This document shows positions 16,399-25,544 of a stretch of DNA of 64,000 nt, one piece after another. Every line of letters begins with the position of its first letter. Position 1 is the first letter of the stretch. The DNA comes from Azoarcus_F sp036734105. GTDB taxonomy: Bacteria > Pseudomonadota > Gammaproteobacteria > Burkholderiales > Rhodocyclaceae. Made by a program: the position numbers and the translations under genes. The notes under the pieces are model-generated. The model ran no database searches. It saw only the letters and a program-made list of their open reading frames with translations, and was not told where the DNA came from. The stretch is taken from positions 54,952-118,951 of the forward strand of contig DAIMZH010000004.1 in NCBI GenBank assembly GCA_036734105.1, read 5' to 3'.

Positions 16399-16755
16399 AT
16401 CGCCGCCCTAACCTTGCTACTGGTTTATCAGCTCACCGGCGAAGTCATGGTGCGCTGGCTTGAGCTCCCAATACCCGGTCCGGTGGTCGGCATGGCGCTG
16501 CTGTTTGCCAGCCTGATCGTTTTGAAAGGTCCAAACCAGGAATTACGTGGCACCGCCAACGGCTTGTTGCAGCATCTGTCGCTGCTGTTTGTGCCTGCCG
16601 GCACTGGCGTCATGCTGCACTTTCAACGCCTTGGAGACGAATGGCTGTCCCTGTTGCTTGCGGTGACGGTCAGCACGGTGTTATCAATTGCTGTGTCTGC
16701 CTTGCTGCTAAGCCTTTTCTTGCGCAAACGCAGTAGCAAGGGAGAGTCGTCATGA
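16396..16755 (+). CDS. CidA/LrgA family holin-like membrane protein
   Basis: 119 residues with four predicted membrane segments: ALTLLLVYQLTGEVMV, GPVVGMALLFASLIVL, LSLLFVPAGTGVMLHF and LSLLLAVTVSTVLSIAVSALLL. The family signature PIPGPVVGM is present. These proteins work with LrgB/CidB in export of pyruvate-related acids or control of murein hydrolases. It overlaps the LrgB-like gene by 4 bp (ATGA). The start codon lies within repeat copy 4. Confidence 0.88.
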   Translation: MIAALTLLLVYQLTGEVMVRWLELPIPGPVVGMALLFASLIVLKGPNQELRGTANGLLQHLSLLFVPAGTGVMLHFQRLGDEWLSLLLAVTVSTVLSIAVSALLLSLFLRKRSSKGESS

Positions 16756-17480
16756 ACAACGATCTAGGCGAAGTGTGGGTATATCTATCCACCACACCAC
16801 TGCTTGGGCTGACCTTGACGCTGGTGGCTTATCAGCTTGCCTGGTGGATTTATCAGCGCGCTAATCAACACCCCTTGCTCAATCCGGTGCTGATCGCAGT
16901 GACTGTGCTGGTGTTTGTGCTGATGCTGACCGGCACTGATTACGACACTTACTTTGATGGTGCTCAGTTCGTGCATTTTTTGCTTGGCCCGGCCACGGTG
17001 GCGCTCGCCATTCCGTTATATGCGCAGTGGCAGCGCTTGCGCAAGATGCTGATTCCGTTGCTGCTAACCCTGGTGGTGGGCTCGCTGACTGCGGCGCTAT
17101 CGGCTGTTGGCATTGCCGCTGCGCTGGGGGGCAGCCGCGAGAGTCTGATGTCGCTGGCCCCCAAAAGCGTGACCACTCCAATCGCAATGGGTATCGCCGA
17201 AAGCCTGGGTGGCCTGCCATCGTTGACCGCCGTGCTGGTCATCATCACCGGCATATTCGGTGCGGTGACTGCAAAATACGTTTATCAGGTGCTACGTATC
17301 GAAGATCATGCAGTGCGTGGTTTTGCCATTGGCATTGCCTCCCACGGCATAGGCACGGCGCGCGCCTTTCAGGTCAGCGAACAGGCTGGCGCCTTTGCTG
17401 CGCTGGCGATGGGCTTGAATGCCTTGGTCACAGCCTTGCTGTTGCCGTTAGTGTTGCCATGGTTGAGCGGCTTACTGTAG
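16752..17480 (+). CDS. CidB/LrgB family membrane protein
   Basis: 242 residues and highly hydrophobic, with about six to seven membrane segments. Family motifs are FLLGPATVALAIPLY, LAPKSVTTPIAMGIAE and IGIASHGIGTARAFQ. It is the partner of the LrgA-like protein just upstream and translationally coupled to it (ATGA). Length and motifs are typical. Confidence 0.93.
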   Translation: MNNDLGEVWVYLSTTPLLGLTLTLVAYQLAWWIYQRANQHPLLNPVLIAVTVLVFVLMLTGTDYDTYFDGAQFVHFLLGPATVALAIPLYAQWQRLRKMLIPLLLTLVVGSLTAALSAVGIAAALGGSRESLMSLAPKSVTTPIAMGIAESLGGLPSLTAVLVIITGIFGAVTAKYVYQVLRIEDHAVRGFAIGIASHGIGTARAFQVSEQAGAFAALAMGLNALVTALLLPLVLPWLSGLL

Positions 17481-17582
17481 GCCTTGACTCGGCAGATAGA
17501 TGGGAATGCGCTTGCTTCCATTGCGTCTTGTTGTGCACAAGCGGAAAATTTATAAAAAGATCAACACAAGGAGGGCTTCATC

Positions 17583-19631
17583 ATGACACCGACTTCGGTG
17601 CACGACATTCGTAATATTGCCTTGCTAGGCCATAGCGGAGCAGGCAAGACAAGCCTGCTGGAGGTGATGCTGGCTAAATCTGGTGAAATCAATAGCGCTG
17701 GCTCAGTCGAGCGCGGCAGCACAGTCAGCGACTTTGACCCCCAGGAGCAACAGATGGGGCATTCGCTCACCACAGCGGTGACACATCTAGAATGGGCCGG
17801 ACACTGGATCAATCTGCTCGATACACCCGGGCTACCCGATATGGCCGGACGTGCCATGGCCACGCTAGCTGCGGTCGAAACTGCTGCCATCGTGCTGAAT
17901 GCACAAGCAGGCATCGAAAGTGGCACTCGGCGCATGATGGAGGCCTCACGCGGCAAATGTCGTATGCTCATCATCAACCGGATCGACACCCAAGGGATTG
18001 ATCTTGAAACCTTGATGGAACAAATTACAAGCACATTCGGTGCTGTCTGTCTGCCCATCAACCTGCCGGCTGCCGATGGTACTGGCGTTATCGACTGCTT
18101 TTTTGCGCCCGACACCGATGCACAAACTGCTTTTTCGTCCGTGTCTTCGGCACACGAGGCTATTGTTGATCAAGTGGTGGAGCTGGACGAGGCGCTGATG
18201 GCAGCCTATCTGGAGCAAGGCGAAAGTCTCAGCCCTGAACAACTGCACGATGCTTTTGAAAAAGCCTTGCGCGAGAACCATCTCATCCCGGTTTGCTTTG
18301 TATCGGCCAGCGACGGCGCAGGAATTCGTGAGCTGCTTGATGTGATTGCACGCCTCATGCCGGACCCCACCGAAGGCAATCTTCCGCAGTTTCTCAAGGG
18401 CGAAGGCGATCAGGCGCGCGCTGTCGCTGTGCTACCCGACCCCGAACGCCATGTTGTTGCACATGTGTTTGAAGTGCTCAACGACCCTTATCGTGGAAAG
18501 CTTGGGGTGTTCCGTATTCATCAGGGCACCATCACACCCAACACTCAGCTCTTCATCGGCAGCGCACGCAAGCCGTTCCGTGTTTCACACCTGCTACGCC
18601 TGCAAGGAAAGCAACAAGTCGAAACGGCTGTGGGCGTGCCGGGAGATATCTGCGCAGTAACCCGGGTGGATGACATTCATCCTGGTGTCGTTTTACATGA
18701 TTCTCACGATGAAGATCACTTCCATATCGCGCTGCCACCTTACCCGCAACCTGTTTTTGGTCTGGCGCTGATCCCGGCCAAACATGCTGACGAACAAAAG
18801 CTGGCTGAAGCCCTGGCCCGCCTGCAAGACGAAGACCCATGCATTGAGGTAGGCTTTGATCCACAAAATAAACGTACGGTGATTCGTGGTCTTGGCGAAT
18901 TACATCTCAAAATCCTGCTTGAGCAACTCAGAGCGCGCTGGAATCTGGAAATTGATACTGCGGCACCTTCCATTCCATACCGGGAAACCATTTCCAGCAC
19001 CGCAGAGGCACGCTATCGCCACAAGAAACAAAGCGGCGGATCAGGTCAGTTTGGCGAGGTCGCCTTGCGCGTCGAGCCACTGGAACGGGGCGCAGGCATT
19101 GAACTGGGGAACGAGGTCAAGGGTGGCACCATCCCGACCAATTTTTTGCCTGCTGTCGAAAAAGGTGTCAAACAGGCACTGGCAGAAGGCGCCGCTGCAG
19201 GTTATCCGGTGCAGGATGTGCGCATTGTGTTGGTGGACGGCAAACATCACTCGGTCGACTCCAACGAGATTTCTTTCATTACCGCAGGTCGATATGCCAC
19301 GCTAGAAGCCTTGCAACAAGCAAACCCGCTTGTGCTGGAGCCGATACTGGAAGTGACGGTGCAATTGGAAGACGCGCATTTTGGCGAAATCAGCACGGAA
19401 CTGTCGTCACGAAGAGGAAAGCTGACAGACACTGAAAGCACTACGCCTGGACGTACGCGAATAACCGCTGAGGTGCCAATGGCAGAAATGGACGGTTTCG
19501 AGGCCCGCATGAAAGCCATCTGCTCGGGTGACAGTGAATTCACCGTGGCGCCGACTGCCTACGAACCGGCACCACCGGATGTGCAAAAGCGACTGATACA
19601 GTCTCATCAGCAACACGCCACCGCACACTGA
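17583..19631 (+). CDS. fusA: Elongation factor G-like GTPase (paralogue)
   Basis: 682 residues with the EF-G domain order. G1 is GHSGAGKTS, G3 is LLDTPG, and EF-G domains II-V follow. It lacks the canonical str-operon neighbours and diverges from housekeeping EF-G, like the FusA2 group. The G4 motif reads NRID instead of NKxD, an uncommon change that could alter GTP binding. The ribosome site AAGGAGG before ATG 17583 is strong. A DUF4212 gene begins 4 bp after its stop. Whether it acts in translocation, recycling or stress is not known. Confidence 0.86.
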   Translation: MTPTSVHDIRNIALLGHSGAGKTSLLEVMLAKSGEINSAGSVERGSTVSDFDPQEQQMGHSLTTAVTHLEWAGHWINLLDTPGLPDMAGRAMATLAAVETAAIVLNAQAGIESGTRRMMEASRGKCRMLIINRIDTQGIDLETLMEQITSTFGAVCLPINLPAADGTGVIDCFFAPDTDAQTAFSSVSSAHEAIVDQVVELDEALMAAYLEQGESLSPEQLHDAFEKALRENHLIPVCFVSASDGAGIRELLDVIARLMPDPTEGNLPQFLKGEGDQARAVAVLPDPERHVVAHVFEVLNDPYRGKLGVFRIHQGTITPNTQLFIGSARKPFRVSHLLRLQGKQQVETAVGVPGDICAVTRVDDIHPGVVLHDSHDEDHFHIALPPYPQPVFGLALIPAKHADEQKLAEALARLQDEDPCIEVGFDPQNKRTVIRGLGELHLKILLEQLRARWNLEIDTAAPSIPYRETISSTAEARYRHKKQSGGSGQFGEVALRVEPLERGAGIELGNEVKGGTIPTNFLPAVEKGVKQALAEGAAAGYPVQDVRIVLVDGKHHSVDSNEISFITAGRYATLEALQQANPLVLEPILEVTVQLEDAHFGEISTELSSRRGKLTDTESTTPGRTRITAEVPMAEMDGFEARMKAICSGDSEFTVAPTAYEPAPPDVQKRLIQSHQQHATAH

Positions 19632-19635
19632 CACC

Positions 19636-19896
19636 ATGAAGCTCACCAGACGCCATCGTGCTTACTGGCGCATTAACCTGATCCTCACCACCAGTCTGCT
19701 GGTGGTGTGGTTTCTGGTGACTTTTGTAACTGGGTACTTTGCCCGCGAACTCAACGCCTACAGCTTTTTTGGCTTTCCCTTGAGCTTTTACATCTTCTCG
19801 CAGGGCGCACTCATCGTCTTCATGTTCATCATAGCTATTTACGTGTGGGTGATGAACCGTCTGGACAGAAAGTTTGGTGTTGCGGAAAAGCGTTGA
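19636..19896 (+). CDS. DUF4212 small membrane subunit, orphan
   Basis: An 86-residue protein with two membrane segments (LTTSLLVVWFLVTFVTGYF and GALIVFMFIIAIYVWVM). Its WFLVTF...FPLSFYIFSQG pattern matches DUF4212, normally encoded directly before a sodium/solute symporter. Here it follows the EF-G paralogue by 4 bp with no ribosome site, and the next gene is unrelated and convergent. A second DUF4212 gene at 22231 has the usual partner. Confidence 0.8.
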   Translation: MKLTRRHRAYWRINLILTTSLLVVWFLVTFVTGYFARELNAYSFFGFPLSFYIFSQGALIVFMFIIAIYVWVMNRLDRKFGVAEKR

Positions 19897-19910
19897 GGCG
19901 TCAGTGACGC

Positions 19911-20273
19911 CTATTTTTCAGTTTTTTGAATGCGACGGCCAAAGTGGTGTGCATGCCGACTAAGCGCAAAGTCGAAAATGACCTTACACCATATGGTGAC
20001 CCCAGCCAGCGCGCTCCATACGTCATACTCGGCCTGCCCAAGCAAAACAAGTCCGATTGCAAAAATGATCAAACCTGCGCCCACCAGGTTGATAAGCGCA
20101 GCAACAGGCGCGTAACGCCCGGGCTCTTCAGGCGACTCCCCGCGCTTGAGTGCAACCTCTGAAAAATCCCGTTTGATGATGATCTTCCAGGCGCGCCTGA
20201 GCCACACGAAGGAAATCGGAAACAGCGCAATAAACAGAATCCAGGTGAGCGCGATACCTATGTCAAAAGCCAT
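19911..20273 (-). CDS. Hypothetical three-TM membrane protein
   Basis: 120 residues starting MAFDIGIALTWILF. Three predicted membrane helices are separated by a charged loop (RAWKIIIKRDFSEVALKRGESPEEPGRY, split over 20 residues). No family recognised. GGAG lies seven bases before ATG 20273. It is downstream of the symporter on the same strand but beyond that gene's terminator, and it converges with the orphan DUF4212 gene. Confidence 0.65.
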   Translation of the reverse strand: MAFDIGIALTWILFIALFPISFVWLRRAWKIIIKRDFSEVALKRGESPEEPGRYAPVAALINLVGAGLIIFAIGLVLLGQAEYDVWSALAGVTIWCKVIFDFALSRHAHHFGRRIQKTEK

Positions 20274-20324
20274 TTGATACTCCAGTTGAGTGCACCAAAG
20301 TGATGCAAGCAGCCAGTAAATTTG

Positions 20325-20361
20325 CCACAAAAAAGAAAACCCCGCCAGACTTCGACGGGGT
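20325..20361 (-). terminator. Terminator of the symporter operon
   Basis: On the minus strand ACCCCG pairs with CGGGGT around an 11-nt loop and is followed by TTTCTTTTTTG. Confidence 0.8.
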
Positions 20362-20410
20362 GTCCGAATCTGCTGGCAACCTGCATGAGCAGATGCCAGC
20401 CATTTAACGC

Positions 20411-22213
20411 TTAGTGATCAACAGCAGCACCTGCACCACGCGGCACACGGACGTCTTCAACCATGTGCTGAATGTGGTCCGGAGCCGGAGCGGTAACCTT
20501 CAACACGACGAAGGCCACTGCAAAGTTGACCAATGCGCCAACCGTGCCGAAGGCTTCCGGCGTGATGCCGAAGAAGGAGTTCGGGCCGCCGATCAGTTCG
20601 ACAAACTCAGTGCCCTTCACGAAGAAGATACCCTTGTGTGCGAACACATAGAACAGGGTGACCGTCAGGCCGGCCAACATACCGGCAATCGCGCCTTCCT
20701 TGTTCATGGTCTTGCTGAAGATGCCCATCATGATGGCCGGGAACAGCGACGCACCCGCGATACCGAAGGCCAGTGCCACCGTACCTGCCGCAAATCCCGG
20801 CGGGTTAAGACCCAACCAGCCTGCGACCACGATTGCAAACGCCATCGAGATCTTGCCGATCATCAGCTCACCCTTCTCGGACATGTCCGGCGCAAAGATG
20901 CTCTTGACCAGGTCATGCGAGACTGCAGAAGAGATTGCAAGCAACAGACCTGCAGCAGTTGACAGAGCAGCAGCCACACCACCCGCAGCAACCAGCGCAA
21001 TCACCCAGTTGGGCAGCACTGCGATTTCCGGGTTGGCCAGCACCATGATGTCGGCGTTAACCGTCAGCTCGTTGCCGTTCCAGCCAGCTGCTGCGGCACG
21101 TTCCTGCGCTTCTGCACTCGGCCTCGGTGACATGTACTGGATACGACCGTCGTTGTTTTTGTCTTCCCAACGCAGCAGACCAGTACGCTCCCAACGCTTC
21201 ATCCAGTCAGGACGCTCTTCGTAGACCAGGCTGGCCTCTTCGGCGAACATGTCACCACCAGTCACGACCGCGGAGTTCACCGTGGCATGCAGGTTGTACT
21301 TGGCCATGGCGGCAACAGCAGGCGCCGTGGTGTACAGAATGGCGATGAAAACCAGCGCCCAACCAGCAGAGTAACGGGCATCGGCCACCTTAGGTACGGT
21401 GAAGAAGCGAATGATGACGTGCGGCAGACCAGCAGTACCAATCATCAGCGAAATCGTGTACACAAACATGTTCAGCGTACTGCCCGGAACAGAGGTGGTG
21501 TACTCGTTAAAGCCGAGGTCGGTAACAACCTGGTTCAGACGCTCCAGCAGGTGAACATCCGTACCTGACAGTATTGAGCCAAGACCCAACTGCGGTAGCG
21601 GATTGCCAGTGAGTTGCAGCGAGATGAAGATTGCCGGCACGGTGTAGGCCGAGATCAGCACGATGTATTGAGCAACCTGGGTGTAGGTGATGCCCTTCAT
21701 GCCGCCAAACACGGCGTAGGCAAACACGATACCCATACCGATGTAGATACCCATCTCGTTGGTCACGCCGAGGAAGCGCGAGAAGGTCACGCCAACGCCG
21801 GTCATCTGGCCGATAACGTAGACGATGGAAGCCACCAGCAAGCACAACACAGCAACTGCGCGGGCGCTGTTGGAGTAGTAACGGTCACCAATGAAGTGCG
21901 GCACGGTGAACTTGCCGAACTTACGAAGATACGGTGCCAGCAACATGGCCAGCAACACGTAACCGCCGGTCCAGCCCATCAGGAACAGACCACCGCCATA
22001 ACCCAGGTTGGAGATCAGACCAGCCATCGAGATGAACGAAGCGGCAGACATCCAGTCAGCAGCAGTCGCCATACCGTTGGTAACGGGGTGAACCCCGCCG
22101 CCGGCCACGTAAAAGTCTTTGGTGCTACCGGCACGCGCCCACACGGCGATACCGATATAGAGCGCGAACGACCCCCCCACGAAGAGGTAGATCATTAATT
22201 GCAAATTATCCAT
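20411..22213 (-). CDS. Sodium/solute symporter, ActP/VC_2705-like
   Basis: 600 residues with 12-13 membrane segments of the SSS (SLC5) family, close to acetate/short-acid permeases. The N-terminus is MDNLQLMIYLFVGGSFALYI. A soluble loop near residues 330-395 holds DKNNDGRIQYMS, an EF-hand-like calcium loop that lacks the final acidic residue. The DUF4212 subunit lies 17 bp upstream in the same operon, and AGGAAGAGG precedes the ATG. The substrate is probably acetate or a similar monocarboxylate, inferred from family. Confidence 0.9.
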   Translation of the reverse strand: MDNLQLMIYLFVGGSFALYIGIAVWARAGSTKDFYVAGGGVHPVTNGMATAADWMSAASFISMAGLISNLGYGGGLFLMGWTGGYVLLAMLLAPYLRKFGKFTVPHFIGDRYYSNSARAVAVLCLLVASIVYVIGQMTGVGVTFSRFLGVTNEMGIYIGMGIVFAYAVFGGMKGITYTQVAQYIVLISAYTVPAIFISLQLTGNPLPQLGLGSILSGTDVHLLERLNQVVTDLGFNEYTTSVPGSTLNMFVYTISLMIGTAGLPHVIIRFFTVPKVADARYSAGWALVFIAILYTTAPAVAAMAKYNLHATVNSAVVTGGDMFAEEASLVYEERPDWMKRWERTGLLRWEDKNNDGRIQYMSPRPSAEAQERAAAAGWNGNELTVNADIMVLANPEIAVLPNWVIALVAAGGVAAALSTAAGLLLAISSAVSHDLVKSIFAPDMSEKGELMIGKISMAFAIVVAGWLGLNPPGFAAGTVALAFGIAGASLFPAIMMGIFSKTMNKEGAIAGMLAGLTVTLFYVFAHKGIFFVKGTEFVELIGGPNSFFGITPEAFGTVGALVNFAVAFVVLKVTAPAPDHIQHMVEDVRVPRGAGAAVDH

Positions 22214-22230
22214 ATTGACCTCTTCCTGAA

Positions 22231-22485
22231 TTATTGTTCGTCAACGTCGAATTCGCGATCCAGATCACCCATCTTCTTGGCGTAATAGAAGATGCAAGCG
22301 ATAAAGATGTAGATCGAACCCTGCTGTGCAAACCAGAAGCCGAGCGGATAGCCACCCAGACTGATGTTGTTCAACACGGGGGCAATGATGATGCCAGCAA
22401 ACAACGACACCAGGAACCAGACAATCAGGACATTCCGGATCAGCGCGAGCGTCGCCGTCCAGTAGCCTGCAGCGTTTTTGTCCAT
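22231..22485 (-). CDS. DUF4212 small subunit of the sodium/solute symporter
   Basis: 84 residues with two membrane helices (LIRNVLIVWFLVSLFAGIII and GSIYIFIACIFYYAKKM) and the family text GGYPLGFWFAQQGS. AGAGGAGGC precedes its ATG. It sits 17 bp before the symporter gene, the standard arrangement, and probably assembles with it in the membrane. Confidence 0.9.
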   Translation of the reverse strand: MDKNAAGYWTATLALIRNVLIVWFLVSLFAGIIIAPVLNNISLGGYPLGFWFAQQGSIYIFIACIFYYAKKMGDLDREFDVDEQ

Positions 22486-22676
22486 AACGCCTCCTCTCTT
22501 AAAGTTATCGAACCAGATGGTTCACGGACTGCCATAAACAGCCCCCCGATTATCGACGCGCGATCTTACTTCTAGCTTACAAGTCGTAACATCGGCGGCA
22601 TTTCAAGCGAACTTAGCGCCAAAGAGCCAAGAATGAGATGCGTTTGAGCCGAGACACAGGGGCAAGCAGATTCGGG

Positions 22677-23549
22677 TCACGGTGCGAGATCACGCACCAG
22701 GCGCAAATAGATGAAGTCGGAACGGCCACCAGTACCGGTATGACCACTCAGAAACGACACCCCCCAGGCACTGTAATTCAAGCGCTCATGCCGGGTGCTG
22801 GTCCAGAAACTGTGGGTAGGAGAATTAGGGAAGACGGTAGTGATTATTGTCGGCTTTTCGAACTCCCCCACGCAGCCTCCGCCAAGGCCTTCTCGACTGG
22901 GCTCGGAGCGACGTCCGGTGCTGCAGAAGGTCAGCGCGTAGAGCTCGGGCTGCGTCGGCAGCCGCCAGTCATCATACCCGGCAAAGGCGGTTTCATCTGC
23001 CACCAGAAAGGCGCGATCCCAGTTTAGCTGACGTCCTTCGCCTACGCAGGTATGGCCGCTCCAGTCCTGTCCAATGGCGCATCGCATCCACATCAAGCCA
23101 GCCTCGGCATCAATCACCGTGCCATTGTTCAGGACCTCAAAGCGTTGCGACATGCGCTCGCGCCGCTCTTCAACTGCAGCCACTTCAGCCGCCTGAGCCA
23201 ATTCACCCGCCTCTGTCAGTCGTCGCTCCAGCACGATGGTCAGCACTGGCGAAGAAACTGTTTCCGAGTGTTCAACTTCAACCGCAGCGATCAAATCAAA
23301 GAGTTCGCCACCAGAGCGTTTTGCCTCCACATGATAGCGCCCAGTGGGTAAACGGAGCTCCAGCGCCTGCCCCGCTTGTTGAGGGCTTTTTCCATAGTGC
23401 TGCCCATTGACTGTGATATCGGCACCGCCGGGTTGCGTCGCGATGCGCATGATATCCGGCGGGGACGAATCCTTTCCGCATGCTGTCAAAAACGCCGTCA
23501 TTACGATCAGAACCGGCAAAAGCATGGAATAACGACTTGGTTTGAACAT
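22677..23549 (-). CDS. Lipoprotein with PEGA-like and DUF1566 domains
   Basis: 290 residues from ATG 23549. The lipobox is MTAFLTACGKD. A PEGA-like beta domain (ATQPGGADITVNGQHYGKSP...LPTGRYHVEAKR) follows, then a coiled stretch rich in Glu and Ala. The C-terminal DUF1566 module has GLMWMRCAIGQ, WRLPTQPELYAL and FWTST. DUF1566 proteins are surface or periplasmic and poorly understood. The gene is downstream of soxB beyond a terminator, so a sox link is not implied. Confidence 0.82.
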   Translation of the reverse strand: MFKPSRYSMLLPVLIVMTAFLTACGKDSSPPDIMRIATQPGGADITVNGQHYGKSPQQAGQALELRLPTGRYHVEAKRSGGELFDLIAAVEVEHSETVSSPVLTIVLERRLTEAGELAQAAEVAAVEERRERMSQRFEVLNNGTVIDAEAGLMWMRCAIGQDWSGHTCVGEGRQLNWDRAFLVADETAFAGYDDWRLPTQPELYALTFCSTGRRSEPSREGLGGGCVGEFEKPTIITTVFPNSPTHSFWTSTRHERLNYSAWGVSFLSGHTGTGGRSDFIYLRLVRDLAP

Positions 23550-23647
23550 TTTTGACCCTGAACGCCCAAAACGGGCTTTTTGAAGACTGGCCTGCATTCT
23601 GCCACAGACCTCTCATGGAAGCGGTGTCTTGCCGGACCTGCCTGAAA

Positions 23648-23677
23648 CGCAAAGACCGCCTAGCGGCGGTCTTTGCG
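23648..23677. terminator. Strong hairpin terminator after soxB
   Basis: CGCAAAGACCGCC (23648-23660) and GGCGGTCTTTGCG (23665-23677) form a perfect 13-bp stem with a TAGC loop. It lies 17 bp beyond the soxB stop and ends the sox operon. Confidence 0.8.
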
Positions 23678-23694
23678 TGCTGAGTGAAACGGAC

Positions 23695-25416
23695 TCAGGC
23701 GATACCCGGGTTGCCCGCCATACCTTTCAGTCTGGGTTCGTTGATCTCAAGCTGCGTGATCACCTTGCGGTCACGCAGATGACTTGCAACCACATCCCAG
23801 ACCGGAGGACCGGAGTCACGCGCCTCTTCAGACACTGGCGCCCAACCTGCGACCTTGTAGGTCTTGTTCGGGTCAATCGGTTTGCCCTTGAGCATCATGT
23901 TGCTGATACGTCCGCCCATGGACGCGAGCGGGTCACAGTCGTACTGCAAGCCGCCAACGCGAACCATGTCGCCGCCCTGCTGATAGTACGGATCAGGGTT
24001 GAAGATGTTATCGCAGACATCTTCCAGCACCGTCTTGATCATCTCGCCGCTCATCTCGGTCATGGTGGTCCATGGGTAGGTGATCGCGGTCTGATCGAGC
24101 AAGTTTTCCATATAGATGGTATCGCCCGGTAACAGTGACGTACCCCAACGGAAACCCGGCGAGAAGGCGATCTCGGCATCCATCTCCGAGATGAGCGCGT
24201 CGACCAGCAACTGGTCCCAGGAACCATTGAAGTTGCCTCGACGGTAAAGCAGGCCTTCGGTAACCGCCAGCGGCTCACGCAGTTTTTCCAGGAAAGGCGA
24301 ACGCACCTTGTCGATGAAGGCCTGCATCTCCGGGTCAGCCGGCAACAGGTTTGAGAACACCGGCAACAGCTTGTAACGGAAGTCCTGAACCTTGCCATCA
24401 CGTACATCGAAGTCCATGACACCCAGGAACTTGCCGTTGGAGCCGGCATTGGTGACCAGCGTCTTGCCGCTAGCGTTTTCGACAATCGTCGGGGCCGGCA
24501 CGCCGTCATGCGTGTGGCCACCAAAAATAGCGTCAATGCCGGTCACCCGGGAAGCCATCTTGATGTCGACGTCCATACCGTTGTGCGACAGCACGACGAC
24601 AACCTGCGCGCCCTCGGCGCGCGCCGCATTCACCGCCTCCTGCATTTCCTGGTCGCGAATGCCAAAGCTCCAGTCGGGAGTCAGCCAGCGCGGGTTGGCG
24701 ATCGGGGTATACGGGAATGCCTGACCAACGATGGCAACCGGCACGCCGTTGATATTCTTGATGACGTAAGGTTTGAAGACCGGGTCTTCAAAGTCAGTGG
24801 TTTTGACGTTCTGGGCAACAATATCGACCTTGCCTTCAAAATCGTTTTCTTCGATTTCTTTGACACGATCGGCACCCAGTGTGCTCTCCCAGTGCAGAGT
24901 CATGACATCGACGCCGAGCAGTTTGCAGCCATCAACCATATCCTGCCCATTGGTCCACAACGCGGTGCCCGAGCCTTGCCAGGTGTCGCCACCGTCAAGC
25001 AGCAGTGCACCGGGGCGACTCCCCTTCATGCGTTTGACCAAGGTGGAGAGATGCGCAAAACCACCGACCTTGCCATAAGTACGCGCGGCCTCGACAAAAT
25101 CAAGATAGGTGTAGGCGTGCGCCTTGAGCGAACCAGCCTCATAACCATAATGCTTGAGTAGCGCCTCGCCTACCAGGTGCGGAGGTTGCCCAAGCATTGA
25201 GGATACGCCCAGGTTGACGTTAGGCTCACGAAAATAGATCGGCAACAACTGCGCATGACAGTCGGTCATGTGCAGGAGGCTGACGTTGCCAAACGGAGGC
25301 AGATCATACAGCGCTTCTGCAGCCTGGCTTGCGCGAGCAAAATCGGAGTGCAGCGTCATGCCGCCGGCGGCGGCTACCGCCAGCAACTGCATGAATTCAC
25401 GACGATTCATCGACAT
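23695..25416 (-). CDS. soxB: Thiosulfohydrolase SoxB
   Basis: 573 residues. A twin-arginine-type leader (NRREFMQLLAV) is followed by a 5'-nucleotidase-like metallophosphoesterase fold: LLHMTDCHAQLLPIY, LLLDGGDTWQGSG, VVLSHNGMDVD and IFGGHTHDG. It hydrolyses the terminal sulfonate from SoxY-bound cysteine S-thiosulfonate, using two manganese ions. ATG 25416 is used; 25410 is an in-frame alternative. It is the last gene of soxCDYZAXB, 128 bp after soxX. Confidence 0.97.
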   Translation of the reverse strand: MSMNRREFMQLLAVAAAGGMTLHSDFARASQAAEALYDLPPFGNVSLLHMTDCHAQLLPIYFREPNVNLGVSSMLGQPPHLVGEALLKHYGYEAGSLKAHAYTYLDFVEAARTYGKVGGFAHLSTLVKRMKGSRPGALLLDGGDTWQGSGTALWTNGQDMVDGCKLLGVDVMTLHWESTLGADRVKEIEENDFEGKVDIVAQNVKTTDFEDPVFKPYVIKNINGVPVAIVGQAFPYTPIANPRWLTPDWSFGIRDQEMQEAVNAARAEGAQVVVVLSHNGMDVDIKMASRVTGIDAIFGGHTHDGVPAPTIVENASGKTLVTNAGSNGKFLGVMDFDVRDGKVQDFRYKLLPVFSNLLPADPEMQAFIDKVRSPFLEKLREPLAVTEGLLYRRGNFNGSWDQLLVDALISEMDAEIAFSPGFRWGTSLLPGDTIYMENLLDQTAITYPWTTMTEMSGEMIKTVLEDVCDNIFNPDPYYQQGGDMVRVGGLQYDCDPLASMGGRISNMMLKGKPIDPNKTYKVAGWAPVSEEARDSGPPVWDVVASHLRDRKVITQLEINEPRLKGMAGNPGIA

Positions 25417-25544
25417 GGCAAAACCCTTTGTTTAGAAAATGAAAGGTGATACTGGCGTGGATCCGGCAACACGCACAACCAAAACAATGCCGGGACAATG
25501 GTCACTGCCATGGTGACCACCACCCCGGCGCGCAGAAGCCGACC

